Below, in pieces: positions 1-7,960 of a stretch of 64,000 nucleotides of DNA (its first letter is position 1; each line of letters starts with the position of its first letter). The stretch is from the NCBI GenBank assembly GCA_964529715.1, contig CAZGXI010000002.1, positions 124,001 to 188,000 of the forward strand. Reading direction: 5' to 3'. The stretch comes from CAZGXI01 sp964529715. GTDB taxonomy: Bacteria > Chloroflexota > Anaerolineae > Aggregatilineales > Ch27. The translations under genes and the position numbers were made by a program. The notes under the pieces were generated by a model, which made no database searches, was not told where the DNA came from, and saw only the letters and a list, made by a program, of their open reading frames with translations.

Positions 1-328
1 CCGCCACCGAATCGACCACGACAACGGCGGCATCGGCCACGCGCAGGGCATTGATCACTTCCCCCTGGAAGTCGGTATAACCGGGGGTATCGAGGATGTT
101 GATTTTGTGGTCGTCAAACTCGCAGGGCAAAACCGCAGTGCTGATCGACAGGCCGCGCTGCTTTTCGTCCTCCTCAAAATCCGAGACGGTGTTCTTTTCC
201 TCCACCCGGCCCAGGCGCGTGATCGCACCGGTGTTGAACAAGCAAGCCTCCGCCAGCGATGTCTTGCCTGCGCCCTGATGACCGATCAGGGCAACATTCC
301 TCAATCTATCTGTTGTGTAGACCTTCAC
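1..328 (-). CDS. Elongation factor G-like GTPase, N-terminal part
   Basis: This is the 5' end of a translational GTPase that runs off the left edge; about 109 residues are visible. It starts with GTG after a GGAGG ribosome site. The P-loop reads GHQGAGKTS (residues 10-18), and DTPGYTDF is the switch II/G3 motif. Canonical EF-G has GHIDAGKTT. The Q-G change and the following NTVSDF/RGLSIST pattern match the EF-G-like (FusA2-type) subfamily better than the housekeeping factor. Family members bind GTP and the ribosome, but the role of this branch is not well defined. The gene has its own promoter overlapping the end of the PfkB gene. The GTPase family is certain; the subfamily is probable. Confidence 0.88.
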   Translation of the reverse strand, partial: MKVYTTDRLRNVALIGHQGAGKTSLAEACLFNTGAITRLGRVEEKNTVSDFEEDEKQRGLSISTAVLPCEFDDHKINILDTPGYTDFQGEVINALRVADAAVVVVDSVA

Positions 329-392
329 TGAGTTCTAACCTCCAAACGGGGAGTCACGGCCAGGTCGCCGCCTGGCGGAAAATGTTGAGCCG

Positions 393-421
393 ATTCTAAG
401 AGATGTATAGGGGCTTGTCAA
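393..421 (-). promoter_or_regulatory. Sigma70-type promoter of the EF-G-like gene
   Basis: On the minus strand TTGACA (416-421) and TAGAAT (393-398) are separated by exactly 17 bp. The -35 box overlaps the stop codon of the PfkB gene. Transcription would begin near 386, leaving a leader of about 58 nt that contains a small GCCAGG/CCTGGC hairpin. Confidence 0.75.
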
Positions 422-1332
422 CGGGGCGAAGTCTGTCCTGACAATCCAACCGATTCGGGCGGCGGAAAGACCAGCGTGCCCCGGAACTGGATTTTGTGCG
501 CCGCCACACGCAACCCGACCTCCATACACGCGCGCAGGTCCATACCCGAAGAGAGCGCCGCACAAAAACCGGCCACCAGCGCGTCCCCCGCCCCCACCGT
601 ATCGACTACATGATCGACAGGTACCGGCGGAAAATGCGTGATTTCCCCGCTGGCCGGGTCGGCCAGCCATGCGCCGCGCGCGCCATCCATCCCCACAACC
701 GTCTTGACGCCAAAGCCTTCGTACAGATGTTGGGCGTAGTCGCGCAAGCGCGGGCGGAGGCGGGCCAGACTGACGAAGATCAGGTCCGCCGACTGGTAGA
801 AATCGCGGTGATAGTCGTCTACATCGAGCACATCGTGCACATCGGTAACGATGAACTTCCCCATCTCATGCGCCGTGCGCGCGGCGTAACGCACCCAATC
901 GTGCGTCGAGGTATACACCCAGCGGTCGGCGTTTTCCAGAGCCTCGCACAGTTTATCCTCTGGATAGCGGTAATCTGAGGAATCGCTGAAATCGCAGAGC
1001 AATTGCCGCTCGCCTTCCGGCGACACCAGAATCACCGTCCGGGCAGTATATTGCCAGTCAGAGCGCACGTAGTCCGTTTTGACGCCGTAACCCGTCAACT
1101 GCCACAAGACTTCGGTGCCCAGGAAATCCTGTCCGACGACGGTCACGACCTGCGTGGGCTGACCGAGCAGTTGCAGCCCCACGCTCAGGTTTGAAGCCAC
1201 ACCACCGACTTCATCCAGGATCAGGTTGTTGACATAGTGCGCCGTGCCGAGCTGGAGTGGGAAGCCGTAGACAGGGACATTGGTCTCCATATCTGCCCCT
1301 GCGATCACCGTCCACACAGGTCGAGAAGTCAT
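418..1332 (-). CDS. PfkB-family carbohydrate kinase
   Basis: A 304-residue ribokinase-fold kinase that would transfer phosphate from ATP to a sugar or nucleoside. The N-terminal glycine motif GGVASNLSVGLQLLG (residues 43-57) contacts substrate. The C-terminal DTVGAGD signature places the catalytic base at D250. Length is typical of the family. The ATG at 1332 is chosen because AGGGGG lies 8 bases upstream; the frame is open further back but has no ribosome site there. The gene is divergent from the metal ATPase and precedes the EF-G-like gene on the same strand. The substrate cannot be told from sequence alone. Confidence 0.88.
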   Translation of the reverse strand: MTSRPVWTVIAGADMETNVPVYGFPLQLGTAHYVNNLILDEVGGVASNLSVGLQLLGQPTQVVTVVGQDFLGTEVLWQLTGYGVKTDYVRSDWQYTARTVILVSPEGERQLLCDFSDSSDYRYPEDKLCEALENADRWVYTSTHDWVRYAARTAHEMGKFIVTDVHDVLDVDDYHRDFYQSADLIFVSLARLRPRLRDYAQHLYEGFGVKTVVGMDGARGAWLADPASGEITHFPPVPVDHVVDTVGAGDALVAGFCAALSSGMDLRACMEVGLRVAAHKIQFRGTLVFPPPESVGLSGQTSPR

Positions 1333-1382
1333 AGCGAAGCCCCCTGAAGTTTTTACACAAAATGAGTTTAACGCCCCGGACC

Positions 1383-1439
1383 TTGACATGCCAGTATTTC
1401 AGTGCTACGATGACGAAACATGAATGATCGCTCATATAT
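1383..1439 (+). promoter_or_regulatory. Strong promoter with possible operator, metal ATPase gene
   Basis: TTGACA (1383-1388) and TACGAT (1406-1411) lie 17 bp apart, with TGC just before the -10 (extended -10). Transcription would start near 1418. An imperfect inverted repeat, ATGAATGA-TCGC-TCATATAT (1420-1439), sits at the start point. Its position is typical of ArsR/SmtB-type metal repressor sites, but the match is loose. The start point argues against initiation at 1424 and for the GTG at 1454. Confidence 0.7.
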
Positions 1440-1453
1440 CAAAAGGTGGCATC

Positions 1454-3736
1454 GTGGCCGACAATGTCTCTCCTGTTTCTCCTTCTCCCCAGACGCTTGA
1501 ACTGCACATCACCGGCATGGACTGCGCCGACTGCGCCCTATCTCTGGAACGCGGCATCGCCCGTCTGGACGGCGTGCTGACCTGCGCGGTGAATTTTTCT
1601 GCCGGAAAAATGCACGTGACCGGCAACGTTGATCCCGCTGCCGTCGAGGAGCGCATCCGCTCCCTGGGCTACGGCGTGGCGCAACCCGCTCAGGCCGCTG
1701 CCCAGGTCGAAACCCCGGCCCGGCGCAATCTGTGGGGCATCGCAGCCTTCATACGTTCCCGGCGCGACATCGTCCCGGCGCTGGTCGGCGCGCTCCTGCT
1801 GGCGGTCAGCGTCGCTCTGGGCCTGCTGAACCTGCCCGAAAGCTGGAGCGTCGCCCTGCACCTGGCAGCGGTCGCCCTGGTTGGAACGCCGATCATGATC
1901 AAGGGCTGGCGCTCCCTACAGTACGGCCACGATGTGACGATCAACCTGCTGATGAGTATCGCCACTGCCGGGGCGTTGATCATCGGAGAGACAGGCGAGG
2001 CCGCGACTGTGATCGTCCTGTTTTCCATCGGTGAGGCGTTGGAGGGTTACACCGCCGAGCGTGCCCGTTATTCTCTACAGGCTCTGCTGCGCCTGGTGCC
2101 GCAAGAAGCGATCACGCTGCGCGCCTGCATCGACTGCGCCGAACACCTCGGCCAGGATGGCTACATGGGTGGGCCGTGCCCCTTCTGCGGCGTCCACGAG
2201 GCGCGCATCCCCGTGAAGGACCTGCACATCGGTGATGTGATCCTGGTTCCGCCCGGAGAGCGCATCCCGATGGATGGGATCGTCCGCGCCGGAGAATCGG
2301 CGGTGAACCAGGCCCCCATCACCGGAGAAAGCGTGCCCGTCCCCAAGCAGAGCAACGACACTGTCTTCGCCGGTTCCATCAATGGTGAAGGCGCGCTGGA
2401 AGTGACGGTCACACGGCTGGCCGAAGACAACACCCTGAGCCGCATCGTCCGGCTGGTCGAGGAAGCCCAAGCACAGCGCGCCCCGACGCAACGGTTCATC
2501 GACCGCTTCGCCCGCCTTTACACGCCCGGCGTTGTGTTGGCGGCCATACTGCTGGCGATAGTTCCGCCGTTGGCCTTCGGCGCGCCGTTCTGGAACCCTT
2601 CCCCTGAAGAGCACGGCTGGCTCTACCGGGCGTTGTCGCTGCTGATCGTGGCCTGCCCGTGCGCGCTGGTGATCAGCACGCCCGTGACCATCGTCAGTGC
2701 GCTCAGCGCCGCCGCACAGAAGGGCATCCTGATCAAGGGCGGCGCGCCGCTGGAAGCCCTCGCAGGCGTGCGCGCCTTTGCCTTCGACAAGACCGGCACG
2801 TTGACCGAAGGCCGCCCGACGCTGACCGATGTCCGCGCGGTGGACTGCCTTTCGCCGGGCAACGGTCGCTGCGCCCCCTGTAACGATCTGTTGGCCCTGG
2901 CCGCCGCCGTCGAACGCCGTTCGGAGCACCCCCTGGCGCGGGCAGTCGTGGCCGCCGCCGAGGAAGGCAATCTGCTGGGTTGTTATGCTCCGGCGGTAAA
3001 CGTTGCCAGCATAGCCGGGCGCGGCGTGCGTGGGCAGGTCAACGGCAAGACGGTTACGCTCGGCAATCATGCTCTGTTCGACGCCGAATATCCCCACCCT
3101 GCTCCGCTGTGCGAGCAAATTACCCGGTGGGAACAGCAGGGCCAGACGGCTATGCTGCTCAGCGATGGGGAGCGTGTGCGCGGGGTGCTGACCGTCGCCG
3201 ACCCGCCGCGCGCCTCCAGCCGGACGGCGCTGGCCGAACTCAAGGCGCTACGCCCCCGCCCGCAGACGGTGATGCTCACCGGCGATAACCACGCCGTCGC
3301 TGAGGCAGTTGCACAGGCAGTTGGAGTAGACGACGTGCGCGCCGAACTGCTGCCCGACCAAAAGCTGGAAGCCGTGCGGCAGCTTGAGACCGATTACGGA
3401 GCCGTAGCAATGGTCGGGGATGGCGTCAACGACGCCCCGGCCCTGGCTGCCGCGTCAGTCGGCATTGCGATGGGCGGCAGCGGCACGGCCCAGGCGATGG
3501 AGGCCGCCGACGTGGTGCTGATGCAGGATGACCTGGCCCGCCTGCCGGACGCCGTGCGGCTGGCCCGGCATGCGGTGGCCGTGATCCGCCAGAACGTGAC
3601 CTTCAGCCTGGCGATCAAGGCGCTGTTCCTGGCATTCGCCCTACCCGGTTGGGCGACGCTATGGCTGGCCGTCTTCGCAGATGTGGGCGTATCTCTGATC
3701 GTGACCGCCAACGGCATGCGTCTGCTGCGAGAGTAG
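1454..3736 (+). CDS. Heavy-metal translocating P1B-type ATPase
   Basis: A 760-residue membrane pump that uses ATP to export a soft or transition metal. In order: N-terminal HMA domain with GMDCADC; membrane helices; actuator domain with TGES; ion-site motif CPC in VACPCALVIS; phosphorylation site DKTGTLTEG; ATP-binding domain; hinge GDGVNDAP; and two final helices. The CPC motif suggests Zn/Cd/Pb or Cu. An unusual insert before the actuator domain carries CxxC (225, 228) and CxxC (242, 245), a zinc-ribbon-like pair. A further CAPC (473-476) follows the phosphorylation site. The GTG at 1454 follows AAAGGTGG. Metal specificity is not proven. Confidence 0.93.
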   Translation: MADNVSPVSPSPQTLELHITGMDCADCALSLERGIARLDGVLTCAVNFSAGKMHVTGNVDPAAVEERIRSLGYGVAQPAQAAAQVETPARRNLWGIAAFIRSRRDIVPALVGALLLAVSVALGLLNLPESWSVALHLAAVALVGTPIMIKGWRSLQYGHDVTINLLMSIATAGALIIGETGEAATVIVLFSIGEALEGYTAERARYSLQALLRLVPQEAITLRACIDCAEHLGQDGYMGGPCPFCGVHEARIPVKDLHIGDVILVPPGERIPMDGIVRAGESAVNQAPITGESVPVPKQSNDTVFAGSINGEGALEVTVTRLAEDNTLSRIVRLVEEAQAQRAPTQRFIDRFARLYTPGVVLAAILLAIVPPLAFGAPFWNPSPEEHGWLYRALSLLIVACPCALVISTPVTIVSALSAAAQKGILIKGGAPLEALAGVRAFAFDKTGTLTEGRPTLTDVRAVDCLSPGNGRCAPCNDLLALAAAVERRSEHPLARAVVAAAEEGNLLGCYAPAVNVASIAGRGVRGQVNGKTVTLGNHALFDAEYPHPAPLCEQITRWEQQGQTAMLLSDGERVRGVLTVADPPRASSRTALAELKALRPRPQTVMLTGDNHAVAEAVAQAVGVDDVRAELLPDQKLEAVRQLETDYGAVAMVGDGVNDAPALAAASVGIAMGGSGTAQAMEAADVVLMQDDLARLPDAVRLARHAVAVIRQNVTFSLAIKALFLAFALPGWATLWLAVFADVGVSLIVTANGMRLLRE

Positions 3737-3766
3737 CTGTCAAGCATTCAGCTACCGGCAGCTGGC

Positions 3767-3793
3767 AAGGGCGAACTTCAGGGTTCGCCCTTT
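3767..3793 (+). terminator. Terminator after the metal ATPase gene
   Basis: A perfect 10-bp stem AAGGGCGAAC/GTTCGCCCTT with a 6-nt loop ends in a short T run. It separates the ATPase from the permease promoter. Confidence 0.65.
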
Positions 3794-3828
3794 GAATTCC
3801 CAAACCAACCCCTTCTATCACATTTTCG

Positions 3829-3856
3829 TTGCCGCGCGTCCGGCACGGTGTATACT
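3829..3856 (+). promoter_or_regulatory. Promoter of the permease operon
   Basis: TTGCCG (3829-3834) and TATACT (3851-3856) are 16 bp apart. Transcription would start near 3863, 26 bases before the permease start codon. Confidence 0.6.
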
Positions 3857-3888
3857 TCCGCCGTCGAGGAAATGGCGCAGAGGTATTG

Positions 3889-4896
3889 ATGAACAGTGTT
3901 CCTATTCGCCTGCTGATGGCGCTCGGCATTTTTGCTCTGCTTACCCTTGTCTTCCTCAGCGCAGGCGGCAACCCGGCGTTGGTTATCGGACAATTCAGCA
4001 CGCGCTTTCTGGGCATCTTCATCGAGGCTGCGCCTTTTTTGCTGCTTGGCACGCTAACCTCCGGCCTGATCGAAGCCTTCGTCACCCACGACGACATCGT
4101 GCGCCTAGTACCCTCAAACCGCTTTCTTTCGACCGTTCTGGGCGCGCTGCTGGGCTTCGCCTTTCCAGTGTGTGAATGCGGTGTAGTACCGGTGGCACGG
4201 CGGCTGTTCAGCAAAGGGCTGCCGCTATCTGTCGGTGTGGCCTTCCTGCTGGCCTCCCCGGTGATGAATCCCATCGTCCTGCTGAGCACCCTCGCCGCCT
4301 TTGGCTTCGGACCAATCCTCGGCGGACGATTCGTGATTACGTTAGTCGTGGCCGTCGGTGTAGGACTGATCTTCGCATTTTCCGCCCACCCGCAGGATGT
4401 GCTGCGCACTCCAGCCCTCGTGCCCATCGGCGGCGAGGCAGGCGAAGCGATTCCGCTCTATGTTCGCGCACCGCGCAAGCCCCTGCGCGCGGGGTTACAG
4501 GACGCACTGCGCAGCGCCGCCGACGAATTCTTCGAGATGGGCCGCTACCTGATTATTGGGGCACTGCTGGCTGCCGGGATGCAAACTTTTGTTCCCCAGG
4601 ATATGCTGCTGTCCCTCGGACGTGGGCCGGTCGTGTCGGTCGTGACAATGCAGGCGTTGGCATTCGTGCTGAGTGTGTGTTCAACCGTAGACGCCTTCCT
4701 GGCGCTGGCGTTTGTGGGCACCTTCACGCCGGGATCGATCCTGGCCTTCCTGACCTTCGGCCCGATGGTAGACATCAAGAGCACGCTGATGTTCCTAAGT
4801 GTGTTCCGGCAGCGAACCGTTCTCTACCTGATCCTGCTGCCATTGCTAATGACGATGCTCATTGCCGTCTGGCTCAACCTGAATGTAGCCTTCTGA
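3889..4896 (+). CDS. Permease, UPF0718/DUF318 family (YcgR-like)
   Basis: A 335-residue polytopic membrane protein of the family that includes Bacillus YcgR and ArsP-like permeases. It carries the family's conserved cysteine/glycine motif CECGVVPVARRL (CEC at 95-97) followed by LASPVMNPIV, and repeats the arrangement in the second half (VCSTVDAFLALAF), as expected from internal duplication. The ATG at 3889 gives a hydrophobic first helix. The next gene is a YcgQ-like partner. In Bacillus the pair is zinc-responsive, and here it lies behind a metal ATPase, so metal transport is a reasonable inference. The substrate is unknown. Confidence 0.85.
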   Translation: MNSVPIRLLMALGIFALLTLVFLSAGGNPALVIGQFSTRFLGIFIEAAPFLLLGTLTSGLIEAFVTHDDIVRLVPSNRFLSTVLGALLGFAFPVCECGVVPVARRLFSKGLPLSVGVAFLLASPVMNPIVLLSTLAAFGFGPILGGRFVITLVVAVGVGLIFAFSAHPQDVLRTPALVPIGGEAGEAIPLYVRAPRKPLRAGLQDALRSAADEFFEMGRYLIIGALLAAGMQTFVPQDMLLSLGRGPVVSVVTMQALAFVLSVCSTVDAFLALAFVGTFTPGSILAFLTFGPMVDIKSTLMFLSVFRQRTVLYLILLPLLMTMLIAVWLNLNVAF

Positions 4897-4969
4897 CCGC
4901 GCATCGCCGCACCGACGCCCGCCGCAGATCACCCTGTCGAGCCGGACCTTTTATTGGAGAAAAGCATCG

Positions 4970-5749
4970 ATGGACCTTACAGACCACCTCCACCCCGAAG
5001 AACATTTCCATGAACACGGGGCCGCCGTAAAGACATCCTTACGGGCCTGGCTCAAACCCGCGCTCCTGGCCGGGCTGGGGCTGTACTTCAACTACAACCT
5101 GGCCAGTGGCAACCTGACTAATTACATCAATGTCCGGTTCGCCTGGTTATCCTACCTGGCAGCAATGCTGTTCTTGCTGCTGGCGGCGGTGACGGCTTAC
5201 GACCTGATCAATGCTCACCGACAGGGCAGCCAGCACACGCACGATCATAGCCTGTCGTGGGCAGGCTTGGCGGTGGTGGCAATCCCATTGGTGTTGGGAA
5301 CGCTTATCCCTTCACGTCCGCTAGGGGCCAACGCCGTCGAAGGCGATCTCGCCTCCGGCATCACGGCGATTGGCGGCGTGACAGCCTTCACCAGCGACCC
5401 ACTGACCTGGAACGTATTGGACTGGCTGCGCGCTATTAATGGCAGCAACGACCTTTCCGGCTTTATCGGCCAACAGGCTGACGTCGTGGGCTTTGTCTAC
5501 CGCGCCGAGACATTTCCACCAACCACCTTCATGGTCGCCCGGTTCGTCATCAGTTGTTGCGTAGCAGACGCCTCTGCCATCGGATTGCCCGTTATTTGGG
5601 ACGACGCACCTGAACTACCAGAGGATACCTGGGTGCGTGTGCGGGGCGCATTTGAGCTGGGCGAGTTCGGCGGCAATTTCGTGCCCATCCTTCATGCAGA
5701 AACAGTCGAAAGTGTCCCAGAGCCAGAACACCCCTATTTATACCCATGA
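4970..5749 (+). CDS. TIGR03943-family permease subunit (YcgQ-like)
   Basis: A 259-residue protein with a His-rich N-terminus (HLHPEEHFHEHG, residues 6-17), two early membrane helices and a second His patch (HTHDH). The C-terminal domain contains FVISCCVADASAIGLPV, typical of TIGR03943/DUF1980 proteins. These are found beside UPF0718 permeases and thought to act with them. The ATG follows GGAGAAAAGCATCG. The gene lies 73 bases after the permease and overlaps the next gene by 4 bases (ATGA), so the three are probably one operon. The His patches would suit metal binding. Confidence 0.82.
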   Translation: MDLTDHLHPEEHFHEHGAAVKTSLRAWLKPALLAGLGLYFNYNLASGNLTNYINVRFAWLSYLAAMLFLLLAAVTAYDLINAHRQGSQHTHDHSLSWAGLAVVAIPLVLGTLIPSRPLGANAVEGDLASGITAIGGVTAFTSDPLTWNVLDWLRAINGSNDLSGFIGQQADVVGFVYRAETFPPTTFMVARFVISCCVADASAIGLPVIWDDAPELPEDTWVRVRGAFELGEFGGNFVPILHAETVESVPEPEHPYLYP

Positions 5750-7197
5750 GCGAACATCTATCCCCCCGGTCCCAAAGTGGGTCGCCCGCCCTACCCCGCC
5801 ATCCCCAGTTTTCGCGTTTTGATCGGATTGTGCTCGGCACGGTCCTGGCGCTGATTCTGGCAATCCTAGTCGTCGTGCTGCTGGGCGATCACGTCGGCGT
5901 GCAGCTTTTGCGCAGCGGGCCGGCAGGTGTGGCGCGCAGCACCGGCCCAATCACGATTCAGTTCAGCGAGACGATGAACCGTCCCACCGTCGAAGAACGA
6001 CTGCGACTAGAACCGCCAGTCGAGGGGGCGTTCGCCTGGAACGGCGCAACGGTGATCTTCCGCCCAGCAGAGGCACTGCTCCCCGGCCAGGAATACACGG
6101 TCATCCTGGCGGCGGGCGCAGAAAGCGACAGTGGACGGCGTGTGCTGGCAGAACACCGCTATACCTTCACGGTGCGCAGGCCAGAAGTGGCCTACCTCGT
6201 CCCGGCGGATGCCACACCGCAGAACATCTGGATCGTCGATCCCGCCGACCCGGCCAGTGCCCGGCAGGTTACGTTCAGCGAAACGGGTGTCTACGATTTC
6301 GGCGTCAGCCCAGACGGGACACAGATCGCCTTTGCCGAATACCGAGGCGACACCGGCACGATAGACCTGAAGCTGCTCGACCTGGAGAGCGGCGCGGTCA
6401 CTCTGCTGGTAGACTGCCCGGCGAGTGACTGCACCACGCCCACCTGGAGTCCCAACGGCGATCTGATCGCTTATGAGCGGGTTGAGGTCAATGATCCCTT
6501 TGCCAGCGCCGGGGTCGGTCAGACGCGCGTCTGGCTGATCGACCTGCGCCCCGACCCACCCACTACGCGCCCGCTATTTTCCAATTCGCAGGCCATCGGA
6601 TATGCGCCAACCTGGTCACCAGATGGCAGCCGGGTGGCCGTCTTCGACAGTAGCAGCCAAGGCATCATGATCTATGATCTGAGCCAAGACAGCGCAGCCT
6701 TCATCCCCAGCCGACATGGCAGCGTGGGCGCGTTTTCGCCGGATGGAACACGCCTGCTCTTCCCAGACGTGATCCTGCGTGAGGGACAGGGAGCGCGCAC
6801 GCATTTGCAGATCGCAAACCTGGAAACGCAGCGATTCACCGACCTCACTGATCCCGACGAGCCAATCGACGACGAGCGCGGCGTGTGGCGGCCCGACGGC
6901 CAGGCCATCGCGGTGGCGCGCCGCTACCTGGATGACCGCTACACCCAGGGACGGCAGCTTTATCTGATCGACGCGGACGACGGCAGCGCCGAACCACTGG
7001 TCGTGGACCCGGCCTACTATCATGGCTTCTTCGCGTGGGACCCTGCCGGACGGCAACTGGTGATCCAGCGGTTTCCTCAGGCTGCACCGCAGGAGCGCGC
7101 CGCCGAGATTCGTCCGGAAATTTGGGTTTTCGAGGTTGAGAGCGGTGGGCTGATCAAGGTCGCAGACAACGCTTTCCACCCGCGCTGGGTGCCGTAA
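5746..7197 (+). CDS. Membrane-anchored TolB/WD40-like beta-propeller protein with Ig-like domain
   Basis: A 483-residue protein with a short cytoplasmic tail, one membrane helix (about 28-47) and an extracytoplasmic part. Residues 65-145 look like an Ig-like fold of the SbsA/Big_5 type (ITIQFSETMNRPTVEERL). Residues 150-480 hold repeated PD40/TolB blades, for example FGVSPDGTQIAFAEY, TWSPNGDLIAYE and TWSPDGSRVAVFD. It starts within the stop codon of the TIGR03943 gene, so translation is coupled. Such propellers bind proteins or ligands; the partner is unknown. No enzyme motif is visible. Confidence 0.85.
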   Translation: MSEHLSPRSQSGSPALPRHPQFSRFDRIVLGTVLALILAILVVVLLGDHVGVQLLRSGPAGVARSTGPITIQFSETMNRPTVEERLRLEPPVEGAFAWNGATVIFRPAEALLPGQEYTVILAAGAESDSGRRVLAEHRYTFTVRRPEVAYLVPADATPQNIWIVDPADPASARQVTFSETGVYDFGVSPDGTQIAFAEYRGDTGTIDLKLLDLESGAVTLLVDCPASDCTTPTWSPNGDLIAYERVEVNDPFASAGVGQTRVWLIDLRPDPPTTRPLFSNSQAIGYAPTWSPDGSRVAVFDSSSQGIMIYDLSQDSAAFIPSRHGSVGAFSPDGTRLLFPDVILREGQGARTHLQIANLETQRFTDLTDPDEPIDDERGVWRPDGQAIAVARRYLDDRYTQGRQLYLIDADDGSAEPLVVDPAYYHGFFAWDPAGRQLVIQRFPQAAPQERAAEIRPEIWVFEVESGGLIKVADNAFHPRWVP

Positions 7198-7342
7198 AAA
7201 ACGCCGCTGGGCGTCGCCGGGCAGAAACACACGGAAAACAAATCCTTTTCTTACCGGGCCGTCAATTGTATCGGATCGAGAGTAGTTTTAGCATAAGGAG
7301 GAGACTGTTGCAGTATTCTAACCGCTTGTAAAGGAAATCGTG

Positions 7343-7495
7343 ATGGCCCCGAAGCCGCAGTGTCCATTTTGTTTGAGGCAGTTTGAAAACGTTGAGCAGT
7401 TAACCCAACACCTGATCTTTGACAACTGCAAGTTGAAGGCGCAAAAACCGCCGAAGAAGGAAAAAAAAGAGAAGACCGAAGATAAAGCGTCATGA
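7343..7495 (+). CDS. Small C2HC zinc-finger-like protein
   Basis: A 50-residue protein starting with ATG after AAGGA. Residues 7-29 hold C-x2-C-x12-H-x5-C (C7, C10, H23, C29), close to a classical C2H2/C2HC zinc finger. The tail (31-50) is a Lys/Glu-rich charged stretch. A strong ribosome site and a coherent motif support it as a real gene despite its size. It lies between the propeller gene and the pilin gene. A nucleic-acid or protein contact role is inferred only from the fold type. Confidence 0.65.
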   Translation: MAPKPQCPFCLRQFENVEQLTQHLIFDNCKLKAQKPPKKEKKEKTEDKAS

Positions 7496-7600
7496 TCTCT
7501 TGTCGTAGAGCAGCGGGATAGTACTGTCATCCTAAAGACATCGCCCAAAATTCATGTTAGGTTAAGGTTGAACGCATTCATTACGCAAGGAGAGTCTGTC

Positions 7601-7747
7601 ATGCTGTATCTGCCACGTGAAGAGGGTCAGGGTCTCGTCGAGTACGCCCTTATCCTGGTCCTGGTCGCCGTCGTCGTGATCGTCATCTTGGCCCTGCTCG
7701 GCCCGGCCATCGGCAACATCTTCAGCAACATCGTCCGCGCTCTGTAA
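7601..7747 (+). CDS. Flp/Fap-type pilin
   Basis: A 48-residue protein with a short polar N-terminus, then EEGQGLVEYALILVLVAVVV, the type IVb pilin pattern: G/E near the prepilin peptidase site, a conserved Glu and Tyr, and a long hydrophobic helix. It starts with ATG after AAGGAGAG and ends just before a strong terminator, so it is transcribed alone. No Tad secretion genes or prepilin peptidase lie in the window, so assembly would depend on genes elsewhere. Confidence 0.85.
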   Translation: MLYLPREEGQGLVEYALILVLVAVVVIVILALLGPAIGNIFSNIVRAL

Positions 7748-7777
7748 TCCGGTTGTCTGCGCTGTACATCATCCTTG

Positions 7778-7809
7778 CTGGCCCCGCCGCGTGCGGGGCC
7801 AGTATTTTT
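7778..7809 (+). terminator. Strong intrinsic terminator after the pilin gene
   Basis: A perfect 10-bp GC-rich stem CTGGCCCCGC/GCGGGGCCAG with a 5-nt loop is followed by TATTTTT. Confidence 0.9.
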
Positions 7810-7889
7810 CCCTCTCAACAGATTTTGTGCACAATGTCACAAATGCATTAGCGAACCTGCACACCCCCCTCGCCCCAATTTCCGGCGCG

Positions 7890-7898
7890 TGCTACAAT
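7890..7898 (+). promoter_or_regulatory. Extended -10 promoter of SHMT-GcvT gene
   Basis: TGC-TACAAT forms an extended -10 (TACAAT at 7893-7898) without a good -35. It lies 62 bases before the start codon at 7961. The same element recurs before several genes in this window. Confidence 0.55.
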
Positions 7899-7960
7899 TA
7901 CCTCACGCGGCTGTTGCATTCCAACCCTCTCTATTTCCTAACAAAGGAGCTGACGCCCTC

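Noticed and set aside
1424..1453. ATG starts at 1420 and 1424 for the metal ATPase
   Set aside because: They lie within about 6 bases of the predicted transcript start and lack a ribosome site; GTG at 1454 follows AAAGGTGG.
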